Below, piece after piece: positions 8,996-18,393 of a stretch of DNA of 64,000 nt (the first letter of the stretch is position 1; each line of letters opens with the position of its first letter). A program made the translations under genes and the position numbers. This stretch comes from JAEZAA01 sp964514485 (GTDB lineage Bacteria > Pseudomonadota > Gammaproteobacteria > Pseudomonadales > Oleiphilaceae): the NCBI GenBank assembly GCA_964514485.1, contig CAZEWG010000001.1, forward strand, positions 173,689 through 237,688, read 5' to 3'. Below the pieces are notes generated by a model. It had not been told where the DNA came from. It ran no database searches and saw nothing but the letters and a program-made list of their open reading frames with translations.

Positions 8996-9388
8996 ATGAG
9001 ATTAATGACCGGACCCTCACCCAGCGGCGAGTTGGCGCTGCGGGTGGTTGCTTTAGAACGGGATACCAACGCCGAAGGGGATATTTTCGCGGGCTGGCTC
9101 GTGTCTCAGATGGATCTGGCGGCTTCAACCATGGCCGGACGCATTGCCAAAGGCCGCACGGCGACCGTTTGTATTGAAAAGATGGAATTTATCTCACCGG
9201 TTCGGGTGGGCGCCGAAGTCAGCTGTTACACCCGGTTGACCGACATCGGGCGCAGCTCCATTCGAATTCAGGTGGAAGTCTGGACCAAAGATCCTTATCA
9301 GTCCCAAGAACGCAAGGTCACCGATGCCTTGTTTGTCTTTGTCGCCATTGACGCAGACGGCCGGATCCGGGCTGTTCCCGACCGCTAA
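8996..9388 (+). CDS. YciA-like acyl-CoA thioesterase
   Basis: Hotdog-fold thioesterase that hydrolyses acyl-CoA to free acid and CoA in the cytoplasm. The 130-aa protein carries the YciA signature NAEGDIFAGWLVSQMDLAAS, in which the Asp is the catalytic acid, followed by VCIEKMEFISPVRVG. AGAGAGAAG lies before the ATG. It is a single gene between the pst promoter region and a convergent chemoreceptor gene. Substrate range cannot be read from the sequence; YciA homologues act broadly on medium and long acyl-CoAs. Confidence 0.88.
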   Translation: MRLMTGPSPSGELALRVVALERDTNAEGDIFAGWLVSQMDLAASTMAGRIAKGRTATVCIEKMEFISPVRVGAEVSCYTRLTDIGRSSIRIQVEVWTKDPYQSQERKVTDALFVFVAIDADGRIRAVPDR

Positions 9389-9400
9389 GCGGCCTCCGAT

Positions 9401-9422
9401 GGCAGCGCCAGATGGCGCTGCC
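9401..9422. terminator. Hairpin between convergent genes
   Basis: Perfect nine-base stem GGCAGCGCC / GGCGCTGCC with an AGAT loop between the ends of the thioesterase and the chemoreceptor. It lacks a clear T tract, so it may be a weak or factor-assisted bidirectional terminator. Confidence 0.45.
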
Positions 9423-9440
9423 TCTCGCCTGCAGCTCCCA

Positions 9441-10892
9441 TCAGGCGCTCATCACCACCTGATGCAGGCGCTCTGACAACTCGGACAACTGTGCCGCCAG
9501 CTGCTTCAGCTCGCCATTGGCTTCCAGCAAATGCTGGGTCGAGGACGCGTTTTGCGAGCTGATCTCCGCCACATGCTGGCTGGAGGTCACCAGCTCTTCC
9601 ACACCCACGGTCTGCTGGTCCAGCTGATCGGCGATTTTGTTAATGTGGCCCGTGATGTCTTTCACCGCTGTCGCCACTTGCAACATAATCTGCTCGGTCT
9701 GCCCAACCTCTTCCATACCATGATCAATATCGGCCGTGCATTGGGCGATCAAGGTGCGAATTTCAGCGGCAGACTCGTTACTGCGCTGGGACAGGTTACG
9801 CACCTCATCGGCCACCACCGCAAAACCACGACCGGCCTCGCCCGCCCGCGCAGCTTCAATGGCCGCGTTCAAGGCCAGCAGGTTGGTCTGCTCGGCAATG
9901 CTGGTAATCACGTTGATCACGGTTTCGATCTGGGTATTGCTGCGCTTGATATTGGCCATCGACTCGGTCATACGCGCCATGGCCTGGGTGGTATCGAGCG
10001 TCTGGGCTTCCGCGTTGTTGGCCAGCTCACGAATTTCCTGAGCCAGCGTGTTGGACTCCACCAAATCCCCCGCCATCGCATTGAGGGTCAGGTTGATCTG
10101 CTGAAATGCGGTATCCTGCTGGGCCACGCCAGAGCTAATGGTCTCGCTGGCTTGAGCGCTGCGGGTCGAGCTCTCATTCAAGGAGGTGGCCGCACTGATC
10201 AGCGTCTGGGCGCTATCCCGGGCCTGGGCAATGACCGAGCCCAACTGTTCGGACGCGGCGCTGGACTGGCGGGCCAGATTTTCGGCTTCCACCATCGCCA
10301 CCCGGTTCGCCTCCATGGCGTTATCACGCAGGCTGGCGGCAAACCAGTTTGCCAGGGCAATCACCACGGTCGGCAAGATAAACCCGGAAATCAGATCCAC
10401 CCGACGGGCGGCATCAGTCATCTCAAACTCCGGCATGGGCGCGCCGGTCAGTTTCTGACGCATTAACAAGGCGATGAAAAGTAGTCCCAGGAGAGTCCAG
10501 ACAAAGCCTGATTTGTTATTGGTGATCAGAAAGGCAAACGCAATCAGGGACGGAACCCAATACACATGAGCCGAGTCGATACCCCCCAATTGCCAGATCA
10601 TATTCAGCACATGCACTGACATGACCGCCATGGACAGGTTTGCCGTCAGAATTTGTCCGGCACCCTGCTTGATGAGCAACACGGTTCCTATCAATCCCAG
10701 CACCAAAATGGCCGAGGTGACGGTCAGGGCCGGATGGCCCAGGCCCATCCACTTGATAAAGCTGTATAGCCCTACCAATACCCCCATCAGGGAGAACACC
10801 ACAATGGCCTTTTGCCTGGCCAGCTCGGGATCATCGGGATTACTACCAGCGGGCAGAAACTTGCTAAAGAAAGTGCTAACGAACTGCGACAT
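9441..10892 (-). CDS. Methyl-accepting chemotaxis protein, multi-span membrane type
   Basis: Chemoreceptor of 483 aa. The first 190 residues hold about six hydrophobic segments with no sizeable periplasmic domain and no clear HAMP, so the sensor is probably the membrane part itself or a partner protein. The remainder is the helical signalling domain, with the conserved hairpin tip NLLALNAAIEAARAGEAGRGF followed by AVVADEVRNLSQRS, which binds CheA and CheW. No che genes are in the window. Ligand unknown. Strongly identified as an MCP from the tip sequence. Confidence 0.93.
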   Translation of the reverse strand: MSQFVSTFFSKFLPAGSNPDDPELARQKAIVVFSLMGVLVGLYSFIKWMGLGHPALTVTSAILVLGLIGTVLLIKQGAGQILTANLSMAVMSVHVLNMIWQLGGIDSAHVYWVPSLIAFAFLITNNKSGFVWTLLGLLFIALLMRQKLTGAPMPEFEMTDAARRVDLISGFILPTVVIALANWFAASLRDNAMEANRVAMVEAENLARQSSAASEQLGSVIAQARDSAQTLISAATSLNESSTRSAQASETISSGVAQQDTAFQQINLTLNAMAGDLVESNTLAQEIRELANNAEAQTLDTTQAMARMTESMANIKRSNTQIETVINVITSIAEQTNLLALNAAIEAARAGEAGRGFAVVADEVRNLSQRSNESAAEIRTLIAQCTADIDHGMEEVGQTEQIMLQVATAVKDITGHINKIADQLDQQTVGVEELVTSSQHVAEISSQNASSTQHLLEANGELKQLAAQLSELSERLHQVVMSA

Positions 10893-11067
10893 AACAAACC
10901 CTAGTACGACTCAAGTAGACTCTGTTGTCACGGGGCCGGCTTGTACGAGTCCAGAGCTCAAACCAGCCAAAGCGTCCCATCAACGCGGCGCCCAGTGCAA
11001 TGTAGCCGTTTTGGGCACCAACAAAAAATGATTTCTGTAATTGAAGCCTAAAAATACCCGTTTGTCC

Positions 11068-13221
11068 TTACAAGCACTCCAGTCGGGCATAGGAAAGCAC
11101 CAGCCACTTGCTGCCATCCTGGTCAAAATTCACCTGCACCCGGGCATGGGGGCCCTGCCCTTCGTAGTTCAAGACCACGCCTTCACCAAAGGTGGGGTGA
11201 CGAACCCGCTGGCCAAGCTGCAGCTCGGGCTGGGCAGCGCCAACCTGAGGGCCACTGCCGCCCAGGCTCAGGGGCCGGGAAACACTATTGCGTAACCGGA
11301 CTTCCCGAATCAGCGCCGGGGGGATTTCCCGAATAAAGCGGGAAATCCGGTGATACTTGTCCTGGCCATAGAGGCGCCGGGACTCCGCATAGGTCATGAC
11401 CAGCTTTTCCCGGGCCCGGGTAATCCCCACATAGCAAAGCCGCCGCTCCTCTTCGAGTCGGCCCGGCTCCTCCAGCGCCATGGCATGAGGAAACAGCTCC
11501 TCTTCCATGCCAGTCAAAAACACCAGGTTAAACTCCAATCCCTTGGCGCTATGCAGCGTCATCAGCTGAACGCTGTCCTCATGGGCATCCGCCTGACGCT
11601 CGCCAGCATCCAGCGCGGTCTGGGCCAGAAACTCCGCCAGGGCATCGGTTTCCACATCCGCCTCGTACTCGCGGGTGGCGTTGACCAGCTCCTCCAGGTT
11701 TTCCTTACGGGCCTGCCCCTTCTCGCCCTTTTCCTTGAGATGGTGTTCGATCAGGCCGGAGGCCTCAATCGCGGCCCGGGTCAACTCATGCAGGGGCTTC
11801 ACCAGGCTGAGCTCCGCCAGGGACTCAATCAGTTGGGTAAACTGGTGCAGGCCGGCACCGGCCTTGCCTTTGATGGCGCCTTCATTCAGCAACGCCAGGG
11901 TCGCCTGCCACAAGGAGAGGCCCTGGCTATTCGCCCGTGCCCGGAGGTCCTCCAGGGTCTTATTGCCCACTCCCCGGGTCGGCACGTTCACCACTCGTTC
12001 AAAGGCCGCGTCGTCATGGGGAAAGCGGACCAGGCGTAAATAGGACAAGGCATTGCGTATTTCCTGGCGGTCGTAGAACCGCAGGCCCCCATAGACCCGA
12101 TAAGGAATCCCATGGCGCACGAAGGCTTCTTCCAGGACCCGGGACTGGGCATTGGAGCGGTACAGAACGGCCACTTCCGAACGGGGGTTGCCATCGGCGA
12201 TCCACTGGCGCACCCGCTCCACGATATAGGTGGCTTCATCCTGCTCGTTGAAGGCGGCATACAGGTCAATCGCCTCGCCTTCCTGGCCGCTGGTCCATAG
12301 CTCTTTGCCCAGCCGGCCCGAGTTATTGGCAATCAAGGCGTTGGCGGCCGCCAGAATGGTCGAGGTGGAGCGATAGTTCTGCTCCAGTCGCACCAGATGA
12401 CAGGCTTCCGACTCCTTCTGGAACTTCTGGATATTCTCCACCCGGGCACCCCGCCAGCCGTAGATCGACTGGTCGTCGTCCCCCACCACCGTCATCGGCA
12501 CCCGATTACCCGACAACACCCGCAGCCAGGCATACTGAATCGCGTTGGTGTCCTGAAACTCATCCACCAGAATGTGACGAAAACGGCGCTGGTAGTGGTC
12601 AAGGATTTCCGGCTTGTTCAGCCACAGCTCATGGGCCCGCAGCAGGATTTCACCAAAATCCACCAGGCCGGCCCGCTCACAATAGGCCTCATACTCCTGG
12701 TACACCCGACGCATGGTCTTGTGGTAGAGATCACCGTGATCATCCAGATGGCGGGCCCGCAGCCCCTCATCCTTCTGGGCATTGATAAAATACTGGGCCT
12801 GACGGCTGGGCCATTTGGTTTCATCCAACTGCAACGCAGCCATCACCCGCTTGACCACCCGCAACTGGTCATCGGAGTCGATCACCTGGAAGTTTTCCGG
12901 CAGGCCGGCTTCACGCCAGTGAGCCCGTAGCAGCCGGTGAGCCAGGGAGTGGAAGGTCCCGACCCACATGCCGGCCGTCGAAATGCCCAGCAGTTGCTCG
13001 ATCCGCCCGCGCATTTCCTTGGCTGCCTTGTTGGTAAAGGTCACCGCCAGGATGCTGTGGCTGCTCAGATGCTCAACCTGCAACAGCCAGGCGATCCGGT
13101 GCACCAGCACCCGGGTTTTACCGCTGCCGGCGCCGGCCAGAACTAAAAGGTTGGAAGCAGGTGCCGCGACCGCCTCACGCTGGGCATCGTTCAGGCCCTC
13201 AAGGATGGTTGAAACATCCAT
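11068..13221 (-). CDS. uvrD: DNA helicase II (UvrD)
   Basis: 3'-5' superfamily 1 helicase used in nucleotide excision and mismatch repair. The 717-aa product has Walker A LAGAGSGKTRVL, motif Ia AVTFTNKAAKEM, motif II LVDEFQDTN, motif III VVGDDDQSIYGWRGA, motif IV LEQNYRSTSTIL, motif V TLHSAKGLEF, motif VI VGITRAREKL, and the C-terminal Tudor-like module (GQRVRHPTFGEGVVL). The ATG at 13221 (MDVSTILEGL) matches the family start; an upstream in-frame start would add nine residues. I saw no LexA box of the CTG-N10-CAG form in the 280 bases upstream. Confidence 0.95.
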   Translation of the reverse strand: MDVSTILEGLNDAQREAVAAPASNLLVLAGAGSGKTRVLVHRIAWLLQVEHLSSHSILAVTFTNKAAKEMRGRIEQLLGISTAGMWVGTFHSLAHRLLRAHWREAGLPENFQVIDSDDQLRVVKRVMAALQLDETKWPSRQAQYFINAQKDEGLRARHLDDHGDLYHKTMRRVYQEYEAYCERAGLVDFGEILLRAHELWLNKPEILDHYQRRFRHILVDEFQDTNAIQYAWLRVLSGNRVPMTVVGDDDQSIYGWRGARVENIQKFQKESEACHLVRLEQNYRSTSTILAAANALIANNSGRLGKELWTSGQEGEAIDLYAAFNEQDEATYIVERVRQWIADGNPRSEVAVLYRSNAQSRVLEEAFVRHGIPYRVYGGLRFYDRQEIRNALSYLRLVRFPHDDAAFERVVNVPTRGVGNKTLEDLRARANSQGLSLWQATLALLNEGAIKGKAGAGLHQFTQLIESLAELSLVKPLHELTRAAIEASGLIEHHLKEKGEKGQARKENLEELVNATREYEADVETDALAEFLAQTALDAGERQADAHEDSVQLMTLHSAKGLEFNLVFLTGMEEELFPHAMALEEPGRLEEERRLCYVGITRAREKLVMTYAESRRLYGQDKYHRISRFIREIPPALIREVRLRNSVSRPLSLGGSGPQVGAAQPELQLGQRVRHPTFGEGVVLNYEGQGPHARVQVNFDQDGSKWLVLSYARLECL

Positions 13222-13505
13222 TACGAAGGAATCTCCAGACTCATACAAAGTCCGCTATTGAATCATAAAAGCGGCGACGGCGCACAAAAGCCCTCCTTCG
13301 GGGAGCGGGCGTCTTGCTCGGGAAACCCATCGCCAAGGCCTCACCGGGAACCATAAAGCAGCTCATTTAAAGAACAACTTGTGCACCAATACCCGAAATG
13401 GGCCTTCACTGATAATAATCATTGAGACAGGCCCTGCCATCAGGTTTAATAGGTCCGAAATTTTGTCCACCGGCAAGGCAGTGAAGCCAGGTATTTGTCG
13501 TTACT

Positions 13506-16481
13506 ATGCAAGTAATCAGCAAGGATCAGCTCAGTCAGTCTCAGGAAGAACCGACTGTTCAGGATACGAATTCGACAGAGCTCGAATTCCTCGCCAAACT
13601 GGCGCGCCCTCACACCAGTGAGGTTCTGCTCCAGCAGTATCACCTGCTTTATCGCCAGACGCCGTTATGGCTGTTGCTCTCCCAAACCCTGGCCATCGCC
13701 TGTTGTATTTTCTTCTGGTCCCAGAGCCATTCTGACCCCCTGCTCACCTGGCTCAGCTCCATTAGCCTGTTCACCTTGCTGCCTGGCCTGCTGCTCTACC
13801 GCTTCCAGCAGCAACCCCGCATCCTCTCGCCGCTAAGAAGAGGGCTGTTCCTGGGCGGGCTTGCCGTCATTGGCCTGCATTGGGGCACCGCTCCGGTCTG
13901 GCTCGCCCTGGACATACAGGGCACCCTCAGCCTGAGCTTCATTCTGATTGGCCTCCTGGTGCTGGCCTTGCCGTTATTGCGCCAATCGATCGGGGCCATG
14001 CTGATTTTGCCCCTGACCATGCTGCTGCCGGCCCTGGTCCTGATCTTTCAGACCCCGGAGCTGCACTGGGCGGCACTGCCACTGGTTCTGGTCACCACCA
14101 TTGTGTTGTTCAGCGGACGCCGGGAAAACAGAGAGAACCGCAACAGTTTGGCCCATCAGCTGGAATACAATTCCCTGGTTCACTACCTGACCATTGCCCG
14201 CCAGCAGGCTGAGCAACTCAACCGCCAGCTGACCAAGGAGATCCGCCAGCGGGAGCTGGCCGAGCGGCAACTCCAGGAGAACCAGCGGGAGCTGGAACAG
14301 AAAGTCCAGGACCGCACCCGCCGGCTCGCCAACGCCAATGAACAGCTGAGCCAACAGGTGGAACTGCGCAAAAGCATCAGTGCCGCCCTGGTAAAAAGCC
14401 AGACCCGGCTCTCCCAGGCCATTGAGGCCAGCCAGTTGGCGCTTTGGGACTGGGATCTCACCACCGGCCATGTCTATCAGTCCAGTTTCAATGAGGTGTT
14501 CGGGCCCAAGGAACTCACCTCTGCCGAATTCATGGAAAACATGCGCCAGCGGGTCCATGAAGACGACTACCAACGGGTCCGGGACGAGCTGTCGGGCTAT
14601 CTGCGCGGCCAGCGGGAGCATTACAAGGTCCAATACCGGGTTCGGACGGACGAAGGCCGGTGGATGTGGGTGGAAGACTGCGGCAAGGCGGTGCAGTTCG
14701 ATCTGGCCGGGGGCATCCGCCGCATGCTGGGCACCCGGCGCGATATCAGCAATGAGAAGCACTGGGAAGAACAGCTGCGCATGGTCAAATCGGTCTTCGA
14801 CAACACCTCGGAAGGGGTTTTTGTACTGGATACCGAGTTCCACTTCGTCATGGTCAACCCAGCCTATACCCGGATTACCGGTTATCAGCCGGAGGAGCTC
14901 ATCGGCCGTTCCTTGGTGGAGGTGAGCCAAGCCCCCAACAAGGAAGATACTTTGCTGCAGGCCCGTGACCAGCTCCTGCACACGGGTGCCTTTCGGACCG
15001 AGTGGCTGGAGCTTCGCCAAAACGGCGAGCAGTTCCCCGGTCACCTTCATATCAACGCCATCCGCAACAGCGCCGGCGAGATCACTCATTATGCCGGCCT
15101 GCTTTCCGACCTGACCGAACTCAAGCAGGCCGATGAGCGCCTCAAGTACCTGCAGAATTATGACAGCCTCACCGGGCTGGCCAATCGGACCCTGTTTCGC
15201 AGCCGGCTCCACGATGCCCTGCACAAGAGCCGCACCCAGAAAACAGAATATGCGGTGCTCAACATCAACATTGACCGCTTCCGCCAGCTCAATGAAAGCC
15301 TGGGCCATGATATCGGCGACAACTTCCTGCTGCGGACCGCCCAGCGCCTGACCGCACTGCTACCCGACGCGGACACCCTGGCCCGGCTGGGGACCGACGA
15401 GTTCTGCGTCATCCTGGAAACCGGCGATCGTTCCGAGGTGGCCCGCCGGGCCGAGCAGATTCTGGAGGCGTTAAGCGCGCCTCAATTCATCAGCCGCCAT
15501 GAGCTCTTGTTGACCGCCAGCATTGGTATCACCCTGATTCCAGCCAATGCCCGGGAAATGTCGCCGGTCCTGCAGCAGGCCAACGTCGCCGTGCGCCATG
15601 CCAAATATCTGGGGGGCAACAAGCATCAGTTTTACAGCCACGCCCTGAAGGCGCTGTTCATGCAGCAGCTGACGCTGGAAACCGAGTTGCGCAAAGCCCT
15701 CCAGTCCAACGGGTTGGAGGTTTACTACCAACCCAAGCTGCAACTGGCCAATGACCGGATCGAGAGCGTCGAAGCCCTGGTCCGCTGGCGCCATCCCACC
15801 CGAGGGGTGATCCCGCCCGCTGAATTCGTCCCGCTGGCGGAAGAGAGCGGCTTGATTGCCGAGGTCGGCGCCCAGGTACTCTATAGCGCCTGCCGGCAGG
15901 CCCAGGCCTGGCAAGAGGCGGGGCTCGGCCAGATTCGGGTGTCCGTCAACCTGTCCGCTCACCAGTTGCGCCAGAGCAGCCTGGTGGCCGATATCCGCGC
16001 GGTGCTGGAACAAACCGGCCTGCCCCCCAGCCTGCTGGACCTGGAGCTGACCGAGAGCTCGTTGATGGAGAATGTGTCCCGGTCGCTCTCGATCCTGCAC
16101 AAGCTGCGCGCGATGGGGATTCGGGTGACCATTGATGACTTTGGCACCGGCTACTCCTCGCTGAGCTATCTGAAACAGCTCCCTATTGATGCCATCAAGA
16201 TTGACCGGATTTTTATCCGCGATCTGGTGGAAAAGACCGAAAATGCCGCCATCACCCATGCCATTATCAGGCTGGGCCAGAGCTTGCACATGGAAGTCAT
16301 TGCCGAAGGGATCGAGTCCCAGCAGCAGCTGGATTTTCTCAAAGCCCAGGGCTGTAATGCCGTCCAGGGCTTTTTCATCGCCCCGGCCCTCTCCACCGAG
16401 CAAATGACGGCCTTGCTGCAGCAGCAACTGGCCAGCGTCACGCCCTTCAACCGGGTCCGGCGGCGCGGCACGCGCCACTGA
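13506..16481 (+). CDS. Membrane PAS-PAS-GGDEF-EAL protein, GGDEF degenerate
   Basis: Cyclic-di-GMP enzyme of 991 aa. Residues 50-200 contain six or seven hydrophobic segments (MASE-like sensor). A Glu/Arg-rich coiled coil (about 230-300) follows, then two PAS domains (about 310-420 and 430-550), a GGDEF domain and an EAL domain. The diguanylate cyclase motif reads LGTDEF instead of GGDEF, so cyclase activity is doubtful. The EAL domain keeps EALVRW, NLSAHQ, ELTESSLM, DDFGTGYSSL, IKIDRIF and AEGIES and should be an active phosphodiesterase. The net role is therefore probably c-di-GMP breakdown. No strong ribosome site is seen at the ATG, so the exact start is uncertain. Confidence 0.9.
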   Translation: MQVISKDQLSQSQEEPTVQDTNSTELEFLAKLARPHTSEVLLQQYHLLYRQTPLWLLLSQTLAIACCIFFWSQSHSDPLLTWLSSISLFTLLPGLLLYRFQQQPRILSPLRRGLFLGGLAVIGLHWGTAPVWLALDIQGTLSLSFILIGLLVLALPLLRQSIGAMLILPLTMLLPALVLIFQTPELHWAALPLVLVTTIVLFSGRRENRENRNSLAHQLEYNSLVHYLTIARQQAEQLNRQLTKEIRQRELAERQLQENQRELEQKVQDRTRRLANANEQLSQQVELRKSISAALVKSQTRLSQAIEASQLALWDWDLTTGHVYQSSFNEVFGPKELTSAEFMENMRQRVHEDDYQRVRDELSGYLRGQREHYKVQYRVRTDEGRWMWVEDCGKAVQFDLAGGIRRMLGTRRDISNEKHWEEQLRMVKSVFDNTSEGVFVLDTEFHFVMVNPAYTRITGYQPEELIGRSLVEVSQAPNKEDTLLQARDQLLHTGAFRTEWLELRQNGEQFPGHLHINAIRNSAGEITHYAGLLSDLTELKQADERLKYLQNYDSLTGLANRTLFRSRLHDALHKSRTQKTEYAVLNINIDRFRQLNESLGHDIGDNFLLRTAQRLTALLPDADTLARLGTDEFCVILETGDRSEVARRAEQILEALSAPQFISRHELLLTASIGITLIPANAREMSPVLQQANVAVRHAKYLGGNKHQFYSHALKALFMQQLTLETELRKALQSNGLEVYYQPKLQLANDRIESVEALVRWRHPTRGVIPPAEFVPLAEESGLIAEVGAQVLYSACRQAQAWQEAGLGQIRVSVNLSAHQLRQSSLVADIRAVLEQTGLPPSLLDLELTESSLMENVSRSLSILHKLRAMGIRVTIDDFGTGYSSLSYLKQLPIDAIKIDRIFIRDLVEKTENAAITHAIIRLGQSLHMEVIAEGIESQQQLDFLKAQGCNAVQGFFIAPALSTEQMTALLQQQLASVTPFNRVRRRGTRH

Positions 16482-16550
16482 CAGAACGGGCTAGGCCCCT
16501 GTCCTGGCTTGATTTATAGTACAGGGTCAGGGCTTTCCAGGTATCCGGTT

Positions 16551-17375
16551 GTGAACAGCGTCCTCATCCTGCACCTACTCCAACAGTCCAAGAGCGAGCT
16601 GCGCAAATCTGAGCAGAAAGTTGCCGAATACGTACTCGCCAACCCCCAGGATGTGATCCATATGCGGATCGTCGACCTGGCGACGGAGTCCAACGTGAGT
16701 GAACCGACGATTGTGCGGTTTTGCCGCGCGATCGGCTTCGACAGCTTCCAGAGCTTCAAGCTGAACCTGGCCCAACAACTGGTTTCCGAGCGCAGCCAGA
16801 TTCCCTTTCCGGTGAAAAGTGGCGATACCATTGAAGCCATGGCGATCAAGGTACTCAATGCCACCACCAATAGCCTCACCCTGTTAAAGCACGGTTTGGA
16901 CTGGGACAACCTCGAACGCGCCATCGACCGTTTGGCCCAAAGCACCCGGGTCGACTTTTTCGGTTTTGGGGCCTCAGGCATTGTGGCCCGGGATGCCCAA
17001 CAGAAATTCTTTCGCCTGCACCCCCTCACCCAGTGCTATCAGGACCCTGACCTGCAGGCGATGGCTGCGGCCACCCTCCGTCCGCAGGACACGGTCATTG
17101 CCATCTCCAACAGCGGACGCAACCAGACCTTGCTGCAGAGCCTGAAGGCAGTCAAAGCCTCCGGTGCCACCCTGATCAGTCTCTGTCCGGGGGCCACCCC
17201 CCTGGCGGAGTTGGCCGACATTACCCTGGCCGTGAATGTGAACGAAGAGACCGACACCTTCACCCCCATGGTCTCGCGCCTAAACCACCTGGTGCTCCTG
17301 GACATCCTGGCCACCGGGGTGTTCTTACGCCGGGGCCCGGCCTTTAAACCGGCCAAGCCCTCGCACCACGGCTGA
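16551..17375 (+). CDS. hexR: HexR-like RpiR-family transcriptional regulator
   Basis: Cytoplasmic repressor with an N-terminal winged helix (VSEPTIVRFCRAIGFDSFQSF, residues about 45-65) and a C-terminal SIS sugar-phosphate domain (FFGFGASGIVARDAQQKFF, and ISNSGRNQTLLQSLKAVKAS). The end of the protein (PMVSRLNHLVLLDILATGV, then LRRG) closely follows recalled HexR proteins, which respond to 2-keto-3-deoxy-6-phosphogluconate and control the Entner-Doudoroff and central carbon genes. Start: GTG at 16551 (VNSVLILHLL), preferred over a TTG 14 codons earlier; an AGG precedes it. None of the usual glucose genes is beside it, so the target set is unknown. 274 aa. Confidence 0.75.
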   Translation: MNSVLILHLLQQSKSELRKSEQKVAEYVLANPQDVIHMRIVDLATESNVSEPTIVRFCRAIGFDSFQSFKLNLAQQLVSERSQIPFPVKSGDTIEAMAIKVLNATTNSLTLLKHGLDWDNLERAIDRLAQSTRVDFFGFGASGIVARDAQQKFFRLHPLTQCYQDPDLQAMAAATLRPQDTVIAISNSGRNQTLLQSLKAVKASGATLISLCPGATPLAELADITLAVNVNEETDTFTPMVSRLNHLVLLDILATGVFLRRGPAFKPAKPSHHG

Positions 17376-17439
17376 TGGCGCCCGCTGATCCCCCCACCCC
17401 GGCAAAACCGTGGCGCAGTGCTCATCTTTTCAGTGACGG

Positions 17440-17463
17440 ATTTCTGTTCTGCTTCACAGAAAT
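17440..17463. repeat. Eight-base inverted repeat downstream of hexR
   Basis: ATTTCTGT and ACAGAAAT separated by eight bases, in the 283-base interval between hexR and the next gene. It could be an operator; nothing else is visible in this interval. Confidence 0.3.
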
Positions 17464-17658
17464 GTCGCACCGATATCATAAAATCGTCACCTGAGCCGCT
17501 TAGCCTTCACCTCACCTAGCCGGTTTCCTGGCGCCCCACCTCGGGGAAGTTGTCGTCTGCAGTATTGTCTCCGGCTTGCTATGCATAGTCTGTCCCTGGT
17601 CCATACCGGCCACGCCCGCCCGTATGGGCTAGCGGACTTTTCAACCAGGAGAGCGATC

Positions 17659-17856
17659 ATGCTGAATCATAATAACCATACCAATGCTGTTGCTTCCGGC
17701 CTTCTTGAACTGAACGACATTCCACCCTCTCTGGATAAGAAAGCCCGCGAACGCCAGGCGGCCCGCCGCAAAATGGCCGCACGCCGGGCAATTGAGCGCC
17801 ATTTCGAGCGCCGCGAGATCGAGATGCACACCAAGGAATATTGGTTCGACGGCTAA
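17659..17856 (+). CDS. Small basic protein, possibly PA3496-like
   Basis: 65-aa protein read from an ATG with AGGAGAG nine bases upstream. It has an Asn/His-rich start and a strongly charged centre (ARERQAARRKMAARRAIERH), then FERREIEMHTKEYWFDG. The pattern of an Arg-rich helix followed by an acidic, aromatic tail recalls the short PA3496 family (putative envelope integrity proteins of Pseudomonas), but the match is from memory and weak. No signal peptide or membrane segment. It stands alone with its own downstream hairpin. Confidence 0.6.
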   Translation: MLNHNNHTNAVASGLLELNDIPPSLDKKARERQAARRKMAARRAIERHFERREIEMHTKEYWFDG

Positions 17857-17863
17857 TCGCCCC

Positions 17864-17900
17864 GATGGTCCAGCCCGCGTTTCAGCCCGGGCGGACCATC
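17864..17900 (+). terminator. Hairpin after the small basic protein gene
   Basis: GATGGTCC pairs with GGACCATC, with GCCCG/CGGGC nested inside. It lies seven bases after the stop codon. No T tract follows, so termination by this element alone is uncertain. Confidence 0.4.
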
Positions 17901-17948
17901 CACACCGTGCTGTCAGGTCCTGAGATTCTGCGAGCACTGGCAAGCGGC

Positions 17949-18350
17949 TTAGAGTTCCTTCTGGACCACGACCAGCTCACGGGGCACCGACGGACGGGTC
18001 CAGATATAGATCAGGACACAGACGATGCTCAGCCCCATCAGGCTCTTGCCCAGCACCGGAATGGGCATAAACAGCATGGGATAACTGATCAAAAGCAGCA
18101 TCATGGTGGTGGACAGCCACTTGGCTCGGAGCGGAATCACCCCATGTTCCTCCCAGGCCCGGATCAGGGGCCCAAATAGCTGCTGCGACAACAGCCACTG
18201 ATGGATCCGCCGGGAACTGCGGGAAAAGCAGAAAGCCGCAAGAATCAGGAACGGGGTGGTGGGCAAAACCGGCAAAAACACTCCGATCGCGCCCAGAATC
18301 AAGCAGAGCCAGCCGCTGATCAATAACAGGACGCGTTTCACGGATGTCAT
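17949..18350 (-). CDS. YbaN/DUF454 family inner-membrane protein
   Basis: 133-aa protein with the DUF454 hallmark GAIGVFLPVLPTTPFLILAAFCF near the N-terminus and FSRSSRRIHQWLL just after. Two further hydrophobic segments lie between residues 75 and 120. GAGG lies before the ATG at 18350. YbaN-family proteins are small inner-membrane proteins of unknown role. It is divergent from nothing essential here; the methyltransferase gene upstream runs the same way, 43 bases before it, so they may be cotranscribed. Confidence 0.85.
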   Translation of the reverse strand: MTSVKRVLLLISGWLCLILGAIGVFLPVLPTTPFLILAAFCFSRSSRRIHQWLLSQQLFGPLIRAWEEHGVIPLRAKWLSTTMMLLLISYPMLFMPIPVLGKSLMGLSIVCVLIYIWTRPSVPRELVVVQKEL

Positions 18351-18393
18351 TTTTGCCTCACAGGTTGATCACGCCAGGAGCCCATTGAAACTC

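Noticed and set aside
13222..13505. LexA box controlling uvrD
   Set aside because: No CTG-N10-CAG sequence of good quality was found upstream of uvrD.
13974..15308. A 444-codon open frame on the minus strand
   Set aside because: Antisense to the PAS-GGDEF-EAL gene, which has clear domains; the antisense product matches nothing I know.
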